Part shown: piece after piece, positions 25,901-33,842 of the stretch
Position numbering within the stretch: the first letter of the stretch is position 1
How the letters are laid out: every line of letters begins with the position of its first letter
Assembly (NCBI GenBank): GCA_963728965.1
Contig: CAVSMH010000006.1
Coordinates: 1,488,001 to 1,552,000, forward strand
Source: DASQZT01 sp963728965
GTDB lineage: Bacteria > Acidobacteriota > Terriglobia > Bryobacterales > Bryobacteraceae
Length of the DNA stretch: 64,000 nt
Reading direction: 5' to 3'
Position numbers and translations under genes: made by a program
Notes under the pieces: generated by a model
Seen by the model: only the letters and a program-made list of their open reading frames with translations
Databases searched by the model: none
What the model was told of the DNA's origin: nothing

Positions 25901-26382
25901 GTAAAGGCAGAAGGTTCGGGTCGAGGATGCCCGGCATTCTCGAGTTCTTCGCCGGCGGATGGCAATTGAGCGGCGTCCACCAGCGGCAGAGCGGCCAGCC
26001 CATCGGTTGGGGACAGATGCAGTTGATCGGCGACCCGAACACGCTGGTCCTCCCCAGCGATCAGCGCAACGCCGACCACTGGTTCAACACCGCCATTTTC
26101 AACCGCAACAGTGCCACCCAGCTCGCCTCCAACGTGCGCACGTTCCCGCTGCGGTTCGCCAATGTTCGCCTCGATTCCCAGCGCCGCTGGGACTTCTCGC
26201 TGAACAAGACCTTCCAGATCCGCGAGCGGGTGAAGACCCGGTTCCGCGCGGACGTTTTCAACGCCCTCAACGAGCCGGTGCTCCGCGGCCCGAACACTAC
26301 CGCTACTGCGGGCTCGTTCGGCCAGATCACCGCGCAGGAGCCGCCGCGGTCGCTCCAGTTCTCGCTGCAATTCACGTTTTAG
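22909..26382 (+). CDS. Oar-like TonB-dependent receptor with carboxypeptidase-regulatory N-domain
   Basis: A 1157-aa outer-membrane protein. A signal peptide (about 1-21) is followed by a CarboxypepD_reg-like domain (about 24-105: GTILGRVTDASGANVTGAEVLVNN...), a plug domain (ESIEVTAETPLLSTAEASLGQVV onward) and a long beta-barrel ending in FSLQFTF, a C-terminal aromatic BAM signal. Oar-like receptors are strongly expanded in Acidobacteria; ligands are unknown, but uptake of oligosaccharides or peptides is likely. The start is set by the signal peptide and by AGGAG 12 nt upstream. It is monocistronic, with an extended -10 at 22872 and a perfect terminator at 26390. The exported amidohydrolase and GH29 genes downstream may share its nutrient role. 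Confidence 0.93.
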   Translation: MRKRCITLLLCLALAALTGFSQDTRGTILGRVTDASGANVTGAEVLVNNAETGVTVTAKTNDSGNYTVPYLLPGIYTVTAELAGFKKFVRDNVQVRVNDTVELNMALTVGDVAESIEVTAETPLLSTAEASLGQVVDERRVMELPLFSGNAMEFTLLAPGTVNGTDMRLRKAPFNNAPSQFSTDGSGLYQNEFSIDGVTNTFSDSSNVRVAFSPPQSSIGEFKVQTSSFDASSGHTMGSVVNVNSKGGTNDIHGTAYWWLRHSDLDAPTIFQNRSALPGARKIAVYQDNRYGVSGGGPVVIPKVYNGKNRTFWYFTWEANKFGDPNVGASTSSVPRAAWRNGDLSDLLKLGANYQVYDPSTIKAASNGTFTRDPFPGNIIPTSRLDPVGKAILNLYPLPNQTGNADGTQNYFLSGKAIEDYWSTIGRVDHTFSDKNRMFVRFHRDFWQEDKNRSFGNDVNGIILNRVNRAIALDDVHVFTPSFLVNFRYGLTQQDFPEHRVSQGFDLGSLGFSKNLLNLIPAGQSVIPNVQIGSLTQLSQSESGDGVASSLVHTFVGNFTWVHGNHSVRFGPEFRLFRVFSDRHSTDDAPQLAFSNLWGKGPNNTSSAPPVGGELVSALLGIPGGSMSRSGSFAIQDKYFGLYVQDDWKVSRKLTVNVGLRIEKESPVTERFDRSVTGFLANQANPIAAAATANYAAGKQVPEVPLASFKVNGGLTFAGGSNPRNLWNGMGITWLPRIGLAYQVTPQTVIRAGYGIFYGSIGSFRTGAILTGFSQSTPIDASSDNGLSFNATLANPLPDGLLPPLGPAGGMKTALNQNVTFFAGDRVQPYAQRWSLGLQQQLKGGFVAEASYVGNRGSRLGVNRNLNATPLNYLSTTPFRDTANVTYLGTSFPSPFYGLDPLFTSSTISREQMLRAYPEFGSVTFNDPVGYSWYHSLQARLEKRMAKGLTLQVSYTFSKAMDASTFLNAADPMPYESLADIDRRHRIVSSGIYELPIGKGRRFGSRMPGILEFFAGGWQLSGVHQRQSGQPIGWGQMQLIGDPNTLVLPSDQRNADHWFNTAIFNRNSATQLASNVRTFPLRFANVRLDSQRRWDFSLNKTFQIRERVKTRFRADVFNALNEPVLRGPNTTATAGSFGQITAQEPPRSLQFSLQFTF

Positions 26383-26389
26383 CACTCCC

Positions 26390-26434
26390 GCAGCGCAGGG
26401 GACCGAATCGGGTCGCCTGCGCTGCTTTGTTTTT
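26390..26434 (+). terminator. Rho-independent terminator of the Oar-like receptor gene
   Basis: A perfect 10-bp stem, GCAGCGCAGG (26390-26399) with CCTGCGCTGC (26416-26425), is followed by TTTGTTTTT. This is the clearest intrinsic terminator in the window. Confidence 0.95.
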
Positions 26435-26485
26435 GGGGCAGGCGCGGCAGCGGCGAGTGTCCGCCCCACCCGCTGCGCGGCGGGG

Positions 26486-26491
26486 TAGGAT
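26486..26491 (+). promoter_or_regulatory. -10 box (TAGGAT) eight nt before the amidohydrolase start
   Basis: TAGGAT ends eight nt before the ATG at 26500, with no Shine-Dalgarno sequence between. The geometry suggests a leaderless transcript. Confidence 0.4.
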
Positions 26492-26499
26492 AGTCAGAC

Positions 26500-27891
26500 A
26501 TGCGTATCCTGCTCGGGCTCGTGGCACTGGCCGCGGCCTATGCTCAACCCTACGACCTGGTTCTCGCCAATGGGCGGGTGATGGATCCGGCGTCCGGACT
26601 GGACGGCATCCGGCACGTGGGGATTCGCGGCGGAACGATCGCCGCCGTTTCCGCCACGCCGCTTCAGGGCCGTCACGTGGTGGACGCCGCCGGCCTCGTG
26701 GTGGCGCCGGGATTCATCGACCTGCACTCGCATGGGCAGACGCCGGAGAACTATCGCTTCAAGGCGCGCGACGGGGTGACGACGGCGCTGGAACTGGAGG
26801 TCGGCGTCTCTCCGGTCGCGCCGTGGTACGCGGAGCGCGAAGGGCGGGCGCTGGTGAATTTCGGCGCCACGGTGGGCCACATCCCGGCGCGCATGGCCGT
26901 GCTGCACGACAGCGGCACCTTTCTGCCGCGCGACAAGGCCACCGGCCCGGCCAATGCCGCCGAGCGGCGCCAGGTGCTCGACCTGCTGCGGCGCGGCCTC
27001 GACGAGGGCGCGCTCGGCATCGGCATGGGCATCGCCTACGTCACCGATGCCACCCGCGCGGAGATTTACGAGATCTTCCAACTGGCGGCGGAGCGCAAGG
27101 CCACCATCTTCGTCCATATGCGCAACGGCGGCCCGGTGGAGCCGGGCGCGATCGATTCCCTCCAGGAAGTGCTCGCCGATGCCGTCTCGAGCGGCGCGTC
27201 GCTGCACATCGTGCACATCACCAGCACCTGCCTCAGCGAATCGGCGCTGTGCCTCGCGATGATCGGCGGAGCCCGGCAGCACGGGCTCGACGTGACCACC
27301 GAAGCCTATCCCTATACCGCCGGCATGACCGACATCGCCTCGGCCATTTTCGCGCCCGGTTGGGAGCAGCGCCTGGGCGGCATCCACTACAACGACCTGC
27401 AATGGGCGCTCACCGGCGAATGGCTCACCGCCGAGAGCTTCGCCCGCTATCGCAAGCAGGGCGGCATGGTGGCGGTCCACGGCATCCCGCAGGAGGTGGT
27501 GCGCACCGCCATCGCCAGCCCGCTGGTGATGGTGGCGAGCGATGGCATCATGCAGGAAGGCAAAGGCCATCCGCGCGCCGCCGGTACCTACGCCCGCGTG
27601 CTGGGCCGCTACGTCCGCGAGCAACACGCGCTAAGCCTGATGGAGGCGCTCCGCAAGATGACCGCCATGCCTGCCGCGCGGCTTGGGCTGCGCACCAAGG
27701 GCCGCATCGCCGTGGGCGCGGATGCCGATATCACCGTGTTCGACCCGGCGCGCGTGATCGACCGCGCCACCTTCGAGCAGCCCGCCCAGTACTCCGACGG
27801 CATTCCCTTCGTCGCCGTCCACGGCGTGCTCGTCGTGAACCAAGGCGAACTGGTCGAGACGGTGCTGCCCGGACGCGCCGTGCGCCGCTAG
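26500..27891 (+). CDS. Exported amidohydrolase, N-acyl-D-amino-acid deacylase-like
   Basis: A 463-aa protein with a short signal peptide (about 1-15, AYA-Q) and a metal-dependent amidohydrolase barrel. Seen: H76-S-H78 (FIDLHSHGQ), then LELEVG at the position where D-aminoacylases usually have a bridging Cys, HMRNG and HITST with metal-binding His, and ASDG with the catalytic Asp. The C-terminal segment GRIAVGADADITVFDP is the small beta-sandwich typical of the family. It probably hydrolyses an N-acylated amino acid or cyclic amide in the periplasm. The replacement of Cys by Glu places it in a separate subgroup. It is independent of the receptor gene (terminator between) and converges with the fucosidase gene. 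Confidence 0.85.
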   Translation: MRILLGLVALAAAYAQPYDLVLANGRVMDPASGLDGIRHVGIRGGTIAAVSATPLQGRHVVDAAGLVVAPGFIDLHSHGQTPENYRFKARDGVTTALELEVGVSPVAPWYAEREGRALVNFGATVGHIPARMAVLHDSGTFLPRDKATGPANAAERRQVLDLLRRGLDEGALGIGMGIAYVTDATRAEIYEIFQLAAERKATIFVHMRNGGPVEPGAIDSLQEVLADAVSSGASLHIVHITSTCLSESALCLAMIGGARQHGLDVTTEAYPYTAGMTDIASAIFAPGWEQRLGGIHYNDLQWALTGEWLTAESFARYRKQGGMVAVHGIPQEVVRTAIASPLVMVASDGIMQEGKGHPRAAGTYARVLGRYVREQHALSLMEALRKMTAMPAARLGLRTKGRIAVGADADITVFDPARVIDRATFEQPAQYSDGIPFVAVHGVLVVNQGELVETVLPGRAVRR

Positions 27892-27951
27892 ATCCTCCTT
27901 CAGGCCGTCATCGATTGCGCCACGTTGTCCGGGTCGTGTGCGATGCTCCAT

Positions 27952-29253
27952 TCAGTCCGGGCTTCGGTCGAACTCCAGCTTGGTGACGAGTACCGTGTTG
28001 GCCATCCCGTTCACCGGCAGGTTGCGCAGCCGCAGGTAGGCCTTCTGCTCCAGGTGGTCGCTGGGGGCCATATCGACGGCGAACTCCACGGGGCGGCCGG
28101 TGTTGAGCAGCGTGGCGCGCCGCGGGGCGATCGCGAGCGGCTTGAGCTTGACCGCGGCGCCCACCGGATCGCGATGCTGGTGGACGTACAGCGTATTGCC
28201 CTTGCGGGTGAGCAGCACGTTGCGGTTGGCGGTGAGGTGGGACGCAGGTACGGTGCCGTCGAACGCCTCGGCCACCGAATGATACCAGGCGCCGATCCGC
28301 CGCAGGATGTCGGCCGGCTCCGCGGCAATGGTACCATCCGCCTGCGGTCCGACGTTGAGCAGGTAGTTGGCGTCCCGCGCCCGGTATTTGTCGATGCCGC
28401 GCATCAGGTGGCGGTCGGCATAGTAGTCCTCGTCTTTGCGATAGCCCCAGCTTTCCATGCCGGCGGACTGGCAGGCTTCCGTGCGGCGGTCGAAACTGAG
28501 GGCCTCCTCGCCGCCGGCGTCGTAGTCGCGCTCCGGGGTGCCGAAGTCGCCTTCATCGAAGCCGCGATTGTTGATCACCGCCTGCGGCTGGAGCTTGCGG
28601 ATCATGTCGTTGATGGACGGGTCCACGTGCTTGTCCACGTTCATGTCCCACCAGAAGCCGTGGATCTCGCCGTAGTTGGTGCAAAGCTCGCGCACCTGGG
28701 CCTTGAGAAATTCCAGGTACACCCCCAGGTCGGGATGATCGCCCGGCTGCGGCGGCAACTCGTGCGTGCGGCCCTGGTTGGGATAGCTGGGCTCGTGCCA
28801 GTCGGCGATGGAGTAGTACAGGCAGAGGGGGACGCCGCGCCGGTGGCAGGCGTCGGCGAGGAGGCGCAGCACGTCCTTCCCGTAGGGCGTGTTCATGGTG
28901 TTGTAGGCGGTCTGCTTGGTGTTCCACAGGCAGAAGCCGTCGTGGTGCTTGGTGGTGAAGCAGAGGTACTGCATGCCCGCTTCGGCGGCGAGGTCGAGCC
29001 AGCGATCGGGATCGAACTTCACCGGATTCCACTGGCGGGTCAGTTTGACGTACTCGCTGCGCGGCACGCGGGCGCGCCACTGTTCCTGCTCGTGGAACCC
29101 GTGGATGGCGTAGATGCCCCAATGCACGAACATGCCAAAGCGCTTCTGGAACCACCAGTCGCGCGCGTCGCCGAAGCGCGGCGCCAGGCGCGGAGCGGTG
29201 GCTGCCGCGGCGGCGCCGGCGAGGGTGGCTTGCAGGAAGAGTCTGCGATTCAT
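27952..29253 (-). CDS. Alpha-L-fucosidase, GH29 family, Tat-exported
   Basis: A 433-aa glycoside hydrolase. The N-terminus MNRRLFLQATLAGAAAAA is a twin-arginine signal. The GH29 core has RFGMFVHWGIYAI, TKHHDGFCLW (conserved His pair, about 103-104) and GFWWDMN with D203 as the likely nucleophile. Family members release alpha-L-fucose from glycans. The ATG at 29253 is preferred over an upstream start because it places the Tat motif at the N-terminus and GGAGG sits five nt before it. The small C-terminal beta domain (about 335-433) is normal for the family. Next upstream on the same strand is an ADOP permease, 87 nt away. Confidence 0.92.
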   Translation of the reverse strand: MNRRLFLQATLAGAAAAATAPRLAPRFGDARDWWFQKRFGMFVHWGIYAIHGFHEQEQWRARVPRSEYVKLTRQWNPVKFDPDRWLDLAAEAGMQYLCFTTKHHDGFCLWNTKQTAYNTMNTPYGKDVLRLLADACHRRGVPLCLYYSIADWHEPSYPNQGRTHELPPQPGDHPDLGVYLEFLKAQVRELCTNYGEIHGFWWDMNVDKHVDPSINDMIRKLQPQAVINNRGFDEGDFGTPERDYDAGGEEALSFDRRTEACQSAGMESWGYRKDEDYYADRHLMRGIDKYRARDANYLLNVGPQADGTIAAEPADILRRIGAWYHSVAEAFDGTVPASHLTANRNVLLTRKGNTLYVHQHRDPVGAAVKLKPLAIAPRRATLLNTGRPVEFAVDMAPSDHLEQKAYLRLRNLPVNGMANTVLVTKLEFDRSPD

Positions 29254-29340
29254 TCTGCCTCCGGCGCCGCGCAGTCCCGCTGCCACAGGCGGCGCCGCTG
29301 TTATGGTAGTACATCGTCCGCGCGGAGCGCGGCCCCGCCG

Positions 29341-31710
29341 CTACTCTTCACGCAGGGCGATGCCCGGGTCGATGCGGGCGGCGCGGCGCGAGGGCAGCAG
29401 GGCAGCGGCGATCGCCGAGAGAATCAGCACCGCGCCGGCCAGGCCGTAGGCCATCGGGTCGGCCGGCGAAACGTGGAACAGCAGGCTGCGCAGCGAGTGC
29501 GTCGCCGCGGCGGCGCCCGCCACGCCCACCATCACCCCTCCGCCGGTCCAGCGCAGGACGTCGCCCAGGATCATCCGCACGATGCCGGCCGGACGCGCTC
29601 CCAATGCCAGGCGGATGCCGATTTCGCGGGCGCGCTGCGCCACCAGGAACGACACCAGTCCGTACACGCCAAACGCGGCGACCAGCAGTCCGATGGCGGC
29701 GAACAGCGCCAGCAGCACCGCCTGGAAGCGCGGGCGGGCAGCCAGCGAGCCGACGTGCTCGCTGAAGGTGCGGACGCCGGCCGGCAAGGCGGGATCGAGC
29801 GCGGCGATTTGGCCGCCGAGCAGCGCTTCCGTGCCGCCCCGCACGATCACCGACGTGGCCTGCGGCGCATCCTGATAAGCCGCCGCGCCATGCCGCCGCA
29901 CCACGTAATATTCGGGATCGTTGTGGTCGGTCAGCCCGGCATTACGGGCATCGGCGGCCACCCCGACGATGGTGTACCAAACCTTGCTGCCCGGAAATTG
30001 CGCCATGCGGCGGCCGATGGGGTCGGCGCCGCCGAACAGGAGGCGGGCGTACGCGGAGCTGACGATGAGCGACAGCTCGTTGGGGCGGCGATCGTCTTCG
30101 GTGAAGGCACGCCCGCGCACAATGGGGATACCGAGCGTGCGGAAGTAGCCGGGAGTCACGGCGCGCCACACCACGATGCCCGGAGTGCCTGTATCGAACG
30201 GCGGCTTGCCTTCGACCACCGGCGCGAAGATGGGCTGCGAGCGCGGGATGCCGCCGGGCGGCAGGGAATCGCTGAGCGCGAACGATTCCACGCCGGGAAT
30301 GCCGGCGAGGCGGGCTTCGAGACGTTCGTAGAAATCGCGGCGGGCGGCCGGTTCGGCGTATTTCGCGCCGAGCACCACCTGCGCCGCCACCACCCGATCG
30401 GTGCGCATGCCGAGCCATACCGACTGCTGCTTCCAGAGGCTTTGGAGCAGGACTCCGGCGGAGATCAGCAGGACCAGCGAGACGGCCAGTTGCCCCGCGA
30501 CCAGCACCGTGCGGACCGGAGAGGTGGCCGGCTTGCCGAGGGTGAGTGCCGGGGTGCGCAGGGCGGGCGCGAGGCCGAATGCCAGGCCGAAGACGAGCGA
30601 CAGGGCAATGCCGAACCCGAGCACGCGCCAATCGAGCGAAGCCAGATCGAGCGGGGGGATGCCGGCCGGCGCGATCCACACGAACAGGCGCAGCAGGGCA
30701 TAGGCCAGGCCACAGCCGGCGAGACCTCCGGCAACGCTCAGGGAGAGCGTCTCGGTGAGCGCCTGGCGGGCCAGGCGCCAGCGGCCCGCGCCCAGCGCGA
30801 CGCGGATGGACAGTTCGCGGCGGCGCACCATCGAACGGGCCAGGAACAGGTTGGCGGCGTTGGCGCAGCCGATGGCAAGCATGGCCAGCACCGCGCCGAA
30901 CAGCGTCCACGACGCGGTGCGGAAGCCGGCGCTCTGCACGTCGCGCAGACCCTGCATGTGAAACTGGACCTGTTTGCGGACGTGGGGCGGAACCTCGCTG
31001 AAGAGGTCCTGGGCGCGCGCCAAGATAGCCTGGCGCGCCGGTTCGATCGTGACGCCGGCTCGCAGGCGGGCGTAGATCCGCAAGGGGCGCGTGCCTTGAG
31101 CGACGTTCGCCGGCAAGGCCTGGGGCACCAGCAGGTCGGCGCGATCGAGCGTGGGAAACTCGAAGGCGGCGGGCAGCACGCCGATGATTTGAACCGGCTG
31201 GCCATCGATCGTGAGCCGGCGGCCGATGGCGCCCGCATCGCCGCCCAAGCGGTTCCGCCACAGTGCGTGCGAAATCAGCGCCACGCGCGGAACGCCGGGT
31301 TGATCCTCCTCGCGGGTGAAGTCGCGGCCCAGCGCGGGAGCGAGTCCGAGCACGGCGAGGAAGCCGGCCTCGACGCGGGCGCAGACCAGGCGCGCCGGAC
31401 GGTCGCCGGTGAGGTCGCAATCGGCCACGCCGCTCCAGGAGGTGAGGGCGGCCAGCGGGCCGGGATCGCGGCGCAGTTGGAAGTAGCTGCCGGCGGTGAG
31501 GAAATCGTACTCCAGCCACGGAATGCGGATGCCCAGCGTGACCAGCTCGCCCGAGCGCGCATAGGGCAAGGCGCGGAACAGGACACGATCGACGACACTG
31601 AAGACCGCGGTCGTGGCGCCGATGCCGACGGCGGCGAGCGCGATCACCGCAAGCGCGAAGGCGGGCCTGCGGGAAAAGCTGCGGAATGCGTAGCGGAGGT
31701 CTTGGCCCAC
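29341..31710 (-). CDS. ADOP-type orphan ABC permease (MacB/FtsX fold)
   Basis: A 789-aa inner-membrane protein of the acidobacterial duplicated orphan permease type: two MacB-like periplasmic domains and two FtsX domains. Layout: helix near 20-40, first periplasmic domain about 50-245, three helices about 265-385, a fourth near 400-420 starting the second half, second periplasmic domain about 430-640, three helices about 650-775. The C-terminal REIGIRLALGA motif is typical of FtsX/MacB permeases. No ATPase gene is nearby, as usual for ADOP proteins, and the substrate is unknown. The start is GTG at 31710 (GQDLRYAFRSFSRRPAFALAV is the expected N-terminus), 18 nt after the oxidoreductase stop, so the two are probably cotranscribed. 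Confidence 0.9.
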   Translation of the reverse strand: MGQDLRYAFRSFSRRPAFALAVIALAAVGIGATTAVFSVVDRVLFRALPYARSGELVTLGIRIPWLEYDFLTAGSYFQLRRDPGPLAALTSWSGVADCDLTGDRPARLVCARVEAGFLAVLGLAPALGRDFTREEDQPGVPRVALISHALWRNRLGGDAGAIGRRLTIDGQPVQIIGVLPAAFEFPTLDRADLLVPQALPANVAQGTRPLRIYARLRAGVTIEPARQAILARAQDLFSEVPPHVRKQVQFHMQGLRDVQSAGFRTASWTLFGAVLAMLAIGCANAANLFLARSMVRRRELSIRVALGAGRWRLARQALTETLSLSVAGGLAGCGLAYALLRLFVWIAPAGIPPLDLASLDWRVLGFGIALSLVFGLAFGLAPALRTPALTLGKPATSPVRTVLVAGQLAVSLVLLISAGVLLQSLWKQQSVWLGMRTDRVVAAQVVLGAKYAEPAARRDFYERLEARLAGIPGVESFALSDSLPPGGIPRSQPIFAPVVEGKPPFDTGTPGIVVWRAVTPGYFRTLGIPIVRGRAFTEDDRRPNELSLIVSSAYARLLFGGADPIGRRMAQFPGSKVWYTIVGVAADARNAGLTDHNDPEYYVVRRHGAAAYQDAPQATSVIVRGGTEALLGGQIAALDPALPAGVRTFSEHVGSLAARPRFQAVLLALFAAIGLLVAAFGVYGLVSFLVAQRAREIGIRLALGARPAGIVRMILGDVLRWTGGGVMVGVAGAAAATHSLRSLLFHVSPADPMAYGLAGAVLILSAIAAALLPSRRAARIDPGIALREE

Positions 31711-31728
31711 ACCGGTTCGACACCGGCG

Positions 31729-33267
31729 CTACAGCTTGAGTTCCCAGCCTTTGCGAAACACGGGCTTCACATACTTGTTGGCTTCGGGGCTGTTGGTGAA
31801 GCGCAGGTTTTTGCTGTCCCAATCGAGACGGCCGGGCACGCGGTAGGCAATGGCGATGAGCGACAGCCACTCGGCGTAGGGAGCGGTGATGCTGAAGTCG
31901 GAGCATCCGGGGTCGCCGCCCTTGCAGGCGCGAATCCAATCGAGCATGTGGCCGGGGGAACGGGTGAGCAACTGCGGCGGGAGCACGTATTCGGCCCAGC
32001 GGGAGGCGGGCAGCAGGTGGACGCCTTCGCCGCGATCGCGCGTGGCCATGATGCCCTTGGTGCCGATGAAGACGGCGCCGTTGCCGGTGAGGATGCCGGG
32101 ATGCGCGGCGCCGGGAGGATCTCCGAAGACGCGCACGCCGGGGCCGCCGGCGCCGGTGCGCTCGCGGGGCGGTCCGCCGGGGGCGCGTTGAGCCGCACGC
32201 CGGTTGGGACCCCGCCCGCCGGCGGAGCCGCGTCCCATGGGCCGGCCTTTATCGGTGAGATTGTTGGGCGGCGGCAGAATCGTTTCGTTTTCCATGCCGG
32301 GCACATGGTAGGCCTCGGGGTCGCCGGGGCGCGCGGAGTCGTGATAGAAAACCTTGACCGGAGCCATGCCGCCGCGGGCGGGGAAATCGAGCCGCACGAT
32401 GCCGCGATCGGGATAGGTGATGGTGCTGTGGTGCACCTGCGAGATGCATTCGACGCTGGCGGGCGCGCCGAGCTGCAGCGCGGTCTGCACCGGGCCGGCG
32501 GTGTGGGTGGCCCAGTTGCCGATCTGGCCGGTGCCGAAATCGAGGAAACCGCGCCAGTTGTAGGGGACGTAGTACGAGCTGAAGGGCCGCATGGCGGCGC
32601 CGCCCAGCCAGAGGTCCCAATCGAGCGTGGCCGGCACGGAAGTTTCGGGAGGCTGCTCCTGCATGCCGGTGGGGTGGGTGCCGGGCGAGGCGGAGATGTG
32701 GGCCTCGGTGACATCGCCGATGGCTCCCGACCAGACGATTTCGGCGGCCACCCGGTTGCACTCGTGGGAGAAGCCCTGGTTGCCCATTTGCGTCGCGACC
32801 TTGTATTTGACGGCGGCTTCCTGGAGCAGGCGCGCTTCCCAAGGGGTGCGGGTCAGCGGTTTCTCGAGATACACGTGCTTGCCGTGCTGCATGCAGGCGA
32901 GCGCGACCGTGGCGTGCATGAAATCGGGGATGCCGATGGTGCAGGCATCGATGTTCTTGCCTTCCTTGTCGAGCATGACGCGGAAGTCTTTATAGTGGGG
33001 AATCTTCTCGTAGCGTTTGAGGTTGGAGGCGCCGCGGGCGTCGTCCACGTCGCAGAGCGCCACGATGGTTTCGGTACGTGCGGCGGCGCTCAGGTCGGCA
33101 CCACCCTGGCCGCCGACGCCGATGGAGGCGACGTTCAATTTGTCGTAGAAAGGCTTGTAGCCGGCCGCGCGAAGCGACGGCACGCTGCCGTATCCGCCGG
33201 AAGGCACGGCTCCGGCCAGCAGGGATCCAAAAAAGAAATGCCGTCGGGATACACCGTTGTGGGACAT
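31729..33267 (-). CDS. Tat-exported Gfo/Idh/MocA family oxidoreductase
   Basis: A 512-aa protein. A Tat-type signal (SRRHFFFGSLLAGAV) leads into a Rossmann domain (NVASIGVGGQGGADLS) and the catalytic EKP motif (YLEKPLTRT). The C-terminal domain has an extra Arg/Gly/Pro-rich loop near residues 340-380. Gfo/Idh/MocA enzymes oxidise or reduce sugars and inositols with NAD(P); Tat export carries the folded, cofactor-bound enzyme to the periplasm. It lies upstream of the ADOP permease and the GH29 fucosidase on the same strand, consistent with glycan breakdown. A good sigma-70-type promoter (TTGACA, 16 nt, GATAAC) precedes it. Confidence 0.92.
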   Translation of the reverse strand: MSHNGVSRRHFFFGSLLAGAVPSGGYGSVPSLRAAGYKPFYDKLNVASIGVGGQGGADLSAAARTETIVALCDVDDARGASNLKRYEKIPHYKDFRVMLDKEGKNIDACTIGIPDFMHATVALACMQHGKHVYLEKPLTRTPWEARLLQEAAVKYKVATQMGNQGFSHECNRVAAEIVWSGAIGDVTEAHISASPGTHPTGMQEQPPETSVPATLDWDLWLGGAAMRPFSSYYVPYNWRGFLDFGTGQIGNWATHTAGPVQTALQLGAPASVECISQVHHSTITYPDRGIVRLDFPARGGMAPVKVFYHDSARPGDPEAYHVPGMENETILPPPNNLTDKGRPMGRGSAGGRGPNRRAAQRAPGGPPRERTGAGGPGVRVFGDPPGAAHPGILTGNGAVFIGTKGIMATRDRGEGVHLLPASRWAEYVLPPQLLTRSPGHMLDWIRACKGGDPGCSDFSITAPYAEWLSLIAIAYRVPGRLDWDSKNLRFTNSPEANKYVKPVFRKGWELKL

Positions 33268-33286
33268 AGAATTGGCTCTTCACCGT

Positions 33287-33314
33287 GTTATCTGGAGAAC
33301 AGGGCGGTTGTCAA
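33287..33314 (-). promoter_or_regulatory. Sigma-70-type promoter of the 33267-29253 operon
   Basis: On the minus strand a perfect -35 TTGACA (33314-33309) is followed after 16 nt by GATAAC (33292-33287), 20 nt before the oxidoreductase ATG at 33267. It is the best consensus housekeeping promoter found in the window. Confidence 0.65.
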
Positions 33315-33557
33315 GTTGTGGGGAGAGACACGGAGAGACACGTGTGCCGCAGGTTGGGGTAGGAAGGCGTTGCGGGCGGCCGGGGCTTCGCGGACTTATC
33401 GCCGTGCGTATCCGGCCGCCAATGGTTGGAGCCCGATCTCTCCGGGGGCATTGGAATCGCTTTGTGGCGCTACGTTTACCCGCCAGCTTCGATCGCTTGG
33501 GCTCGCCGATATCAGATGGGACGGCGACACGCGCTATCCGCTCTCCATCCGCGGTTA

Positions 33558-33571
33558 CAGGTTCGAACCTG
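33558..33571. repeat. Perfect 14-bp palindrome
   Basis: CAGGTTCGAACCTG resembles a tRNA T-loop at first sight, but it does not fold as a T-arm with the required five-pair stem and seven-nt loop, and no acceptor stem or CCA end is nearby. Confidence 0.6.
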
Positions 33572-33660
33572 AGATCTCCCCGCCGGCCCCATACGTATAG
33601 TTGGCAACCGTGCAGGCGTTAACGGCCCTACAGGGAGTTCGTTACCACCGGAATGCAACG

Positions 33661-33676
33661 CTTCCTGGCCAGGAAG
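33661..33676. repeat. Perfect 16-bp palindrome
   Basis: CTTCCTGGCCAGGAAG has no spacer, so it is more like a protein-binding site than a terminator. It lies in the gap downstream of the hybrid kinase gene. Confidence 0.6.
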
Positions 33677-33842
33677 AAAAACAGTTGGGCCGGCGCGGTG
33701 GGGCGCAAGCTCTATCCTCGATTTCAGAGTAACCGCGGAGTCAAGGGGATTTCGGATCGGGTGCCGGTAAGTGGTGGAGAGGGTTGGGACGATTCCGGGC
33801 GTTCGCGCGTGACTCACCGCCGCGGCCACGCCAAAACCCGGG

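Larger units (their letters stand above)
33268..33842. other. 575-nt gap with palindromes, no supported gene
   Basis: Apart from the promoter near 33300 this gap shows no convincing gene on either strand; frames present have no recognisable domain and odd composition. It contains a 10-bp tandem repeat (33322-33341), a perfect 14-bp palindrome at 33558-33571 and a perfect 16-bp palindrome at 33661-33676. The palindromes could be regulator sites or remnants of a mobile element. Confidence 0.5.

Noticed and set aside
22948..26469. A 1173-codon minus-strand frame
   Set aside because: Shadow of the Oar-like receptor gene; composition (Asp, Gly, Val, His, Glu rich) is that of an antisense frame.
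32249..32256. ACCGATAA on the minus strand
   Set aside because: One mismatch to the sigma-28 -10, no -35, and it lies inside the oxidoreductase coding region.
33396..33403. GGCGATAA on the minus strand in the gene-free gap
   Set aside because: One mismatch and no TAAA at the proper distance; too far from the oxidoreductase start, which has a better sigma-70 promoter.
33540..33590. tRNA-like GGTTCGAACC
   Set aside because: No five-pair T-stem with a seven-nt loop, no acceptor stem, no anticodon arm and no CCA end on either strand; it is a plain palindrome. A tmRNA end was also considered and not supported.
27925..33600. A single open plus-strand frame of 1891 codons
   Set aside because: It is antisense to the GH29, ADOP and oxidoreductase genes, which all have clear domains. 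High GC removes stops in the complementary frame. No domain is seen in it.
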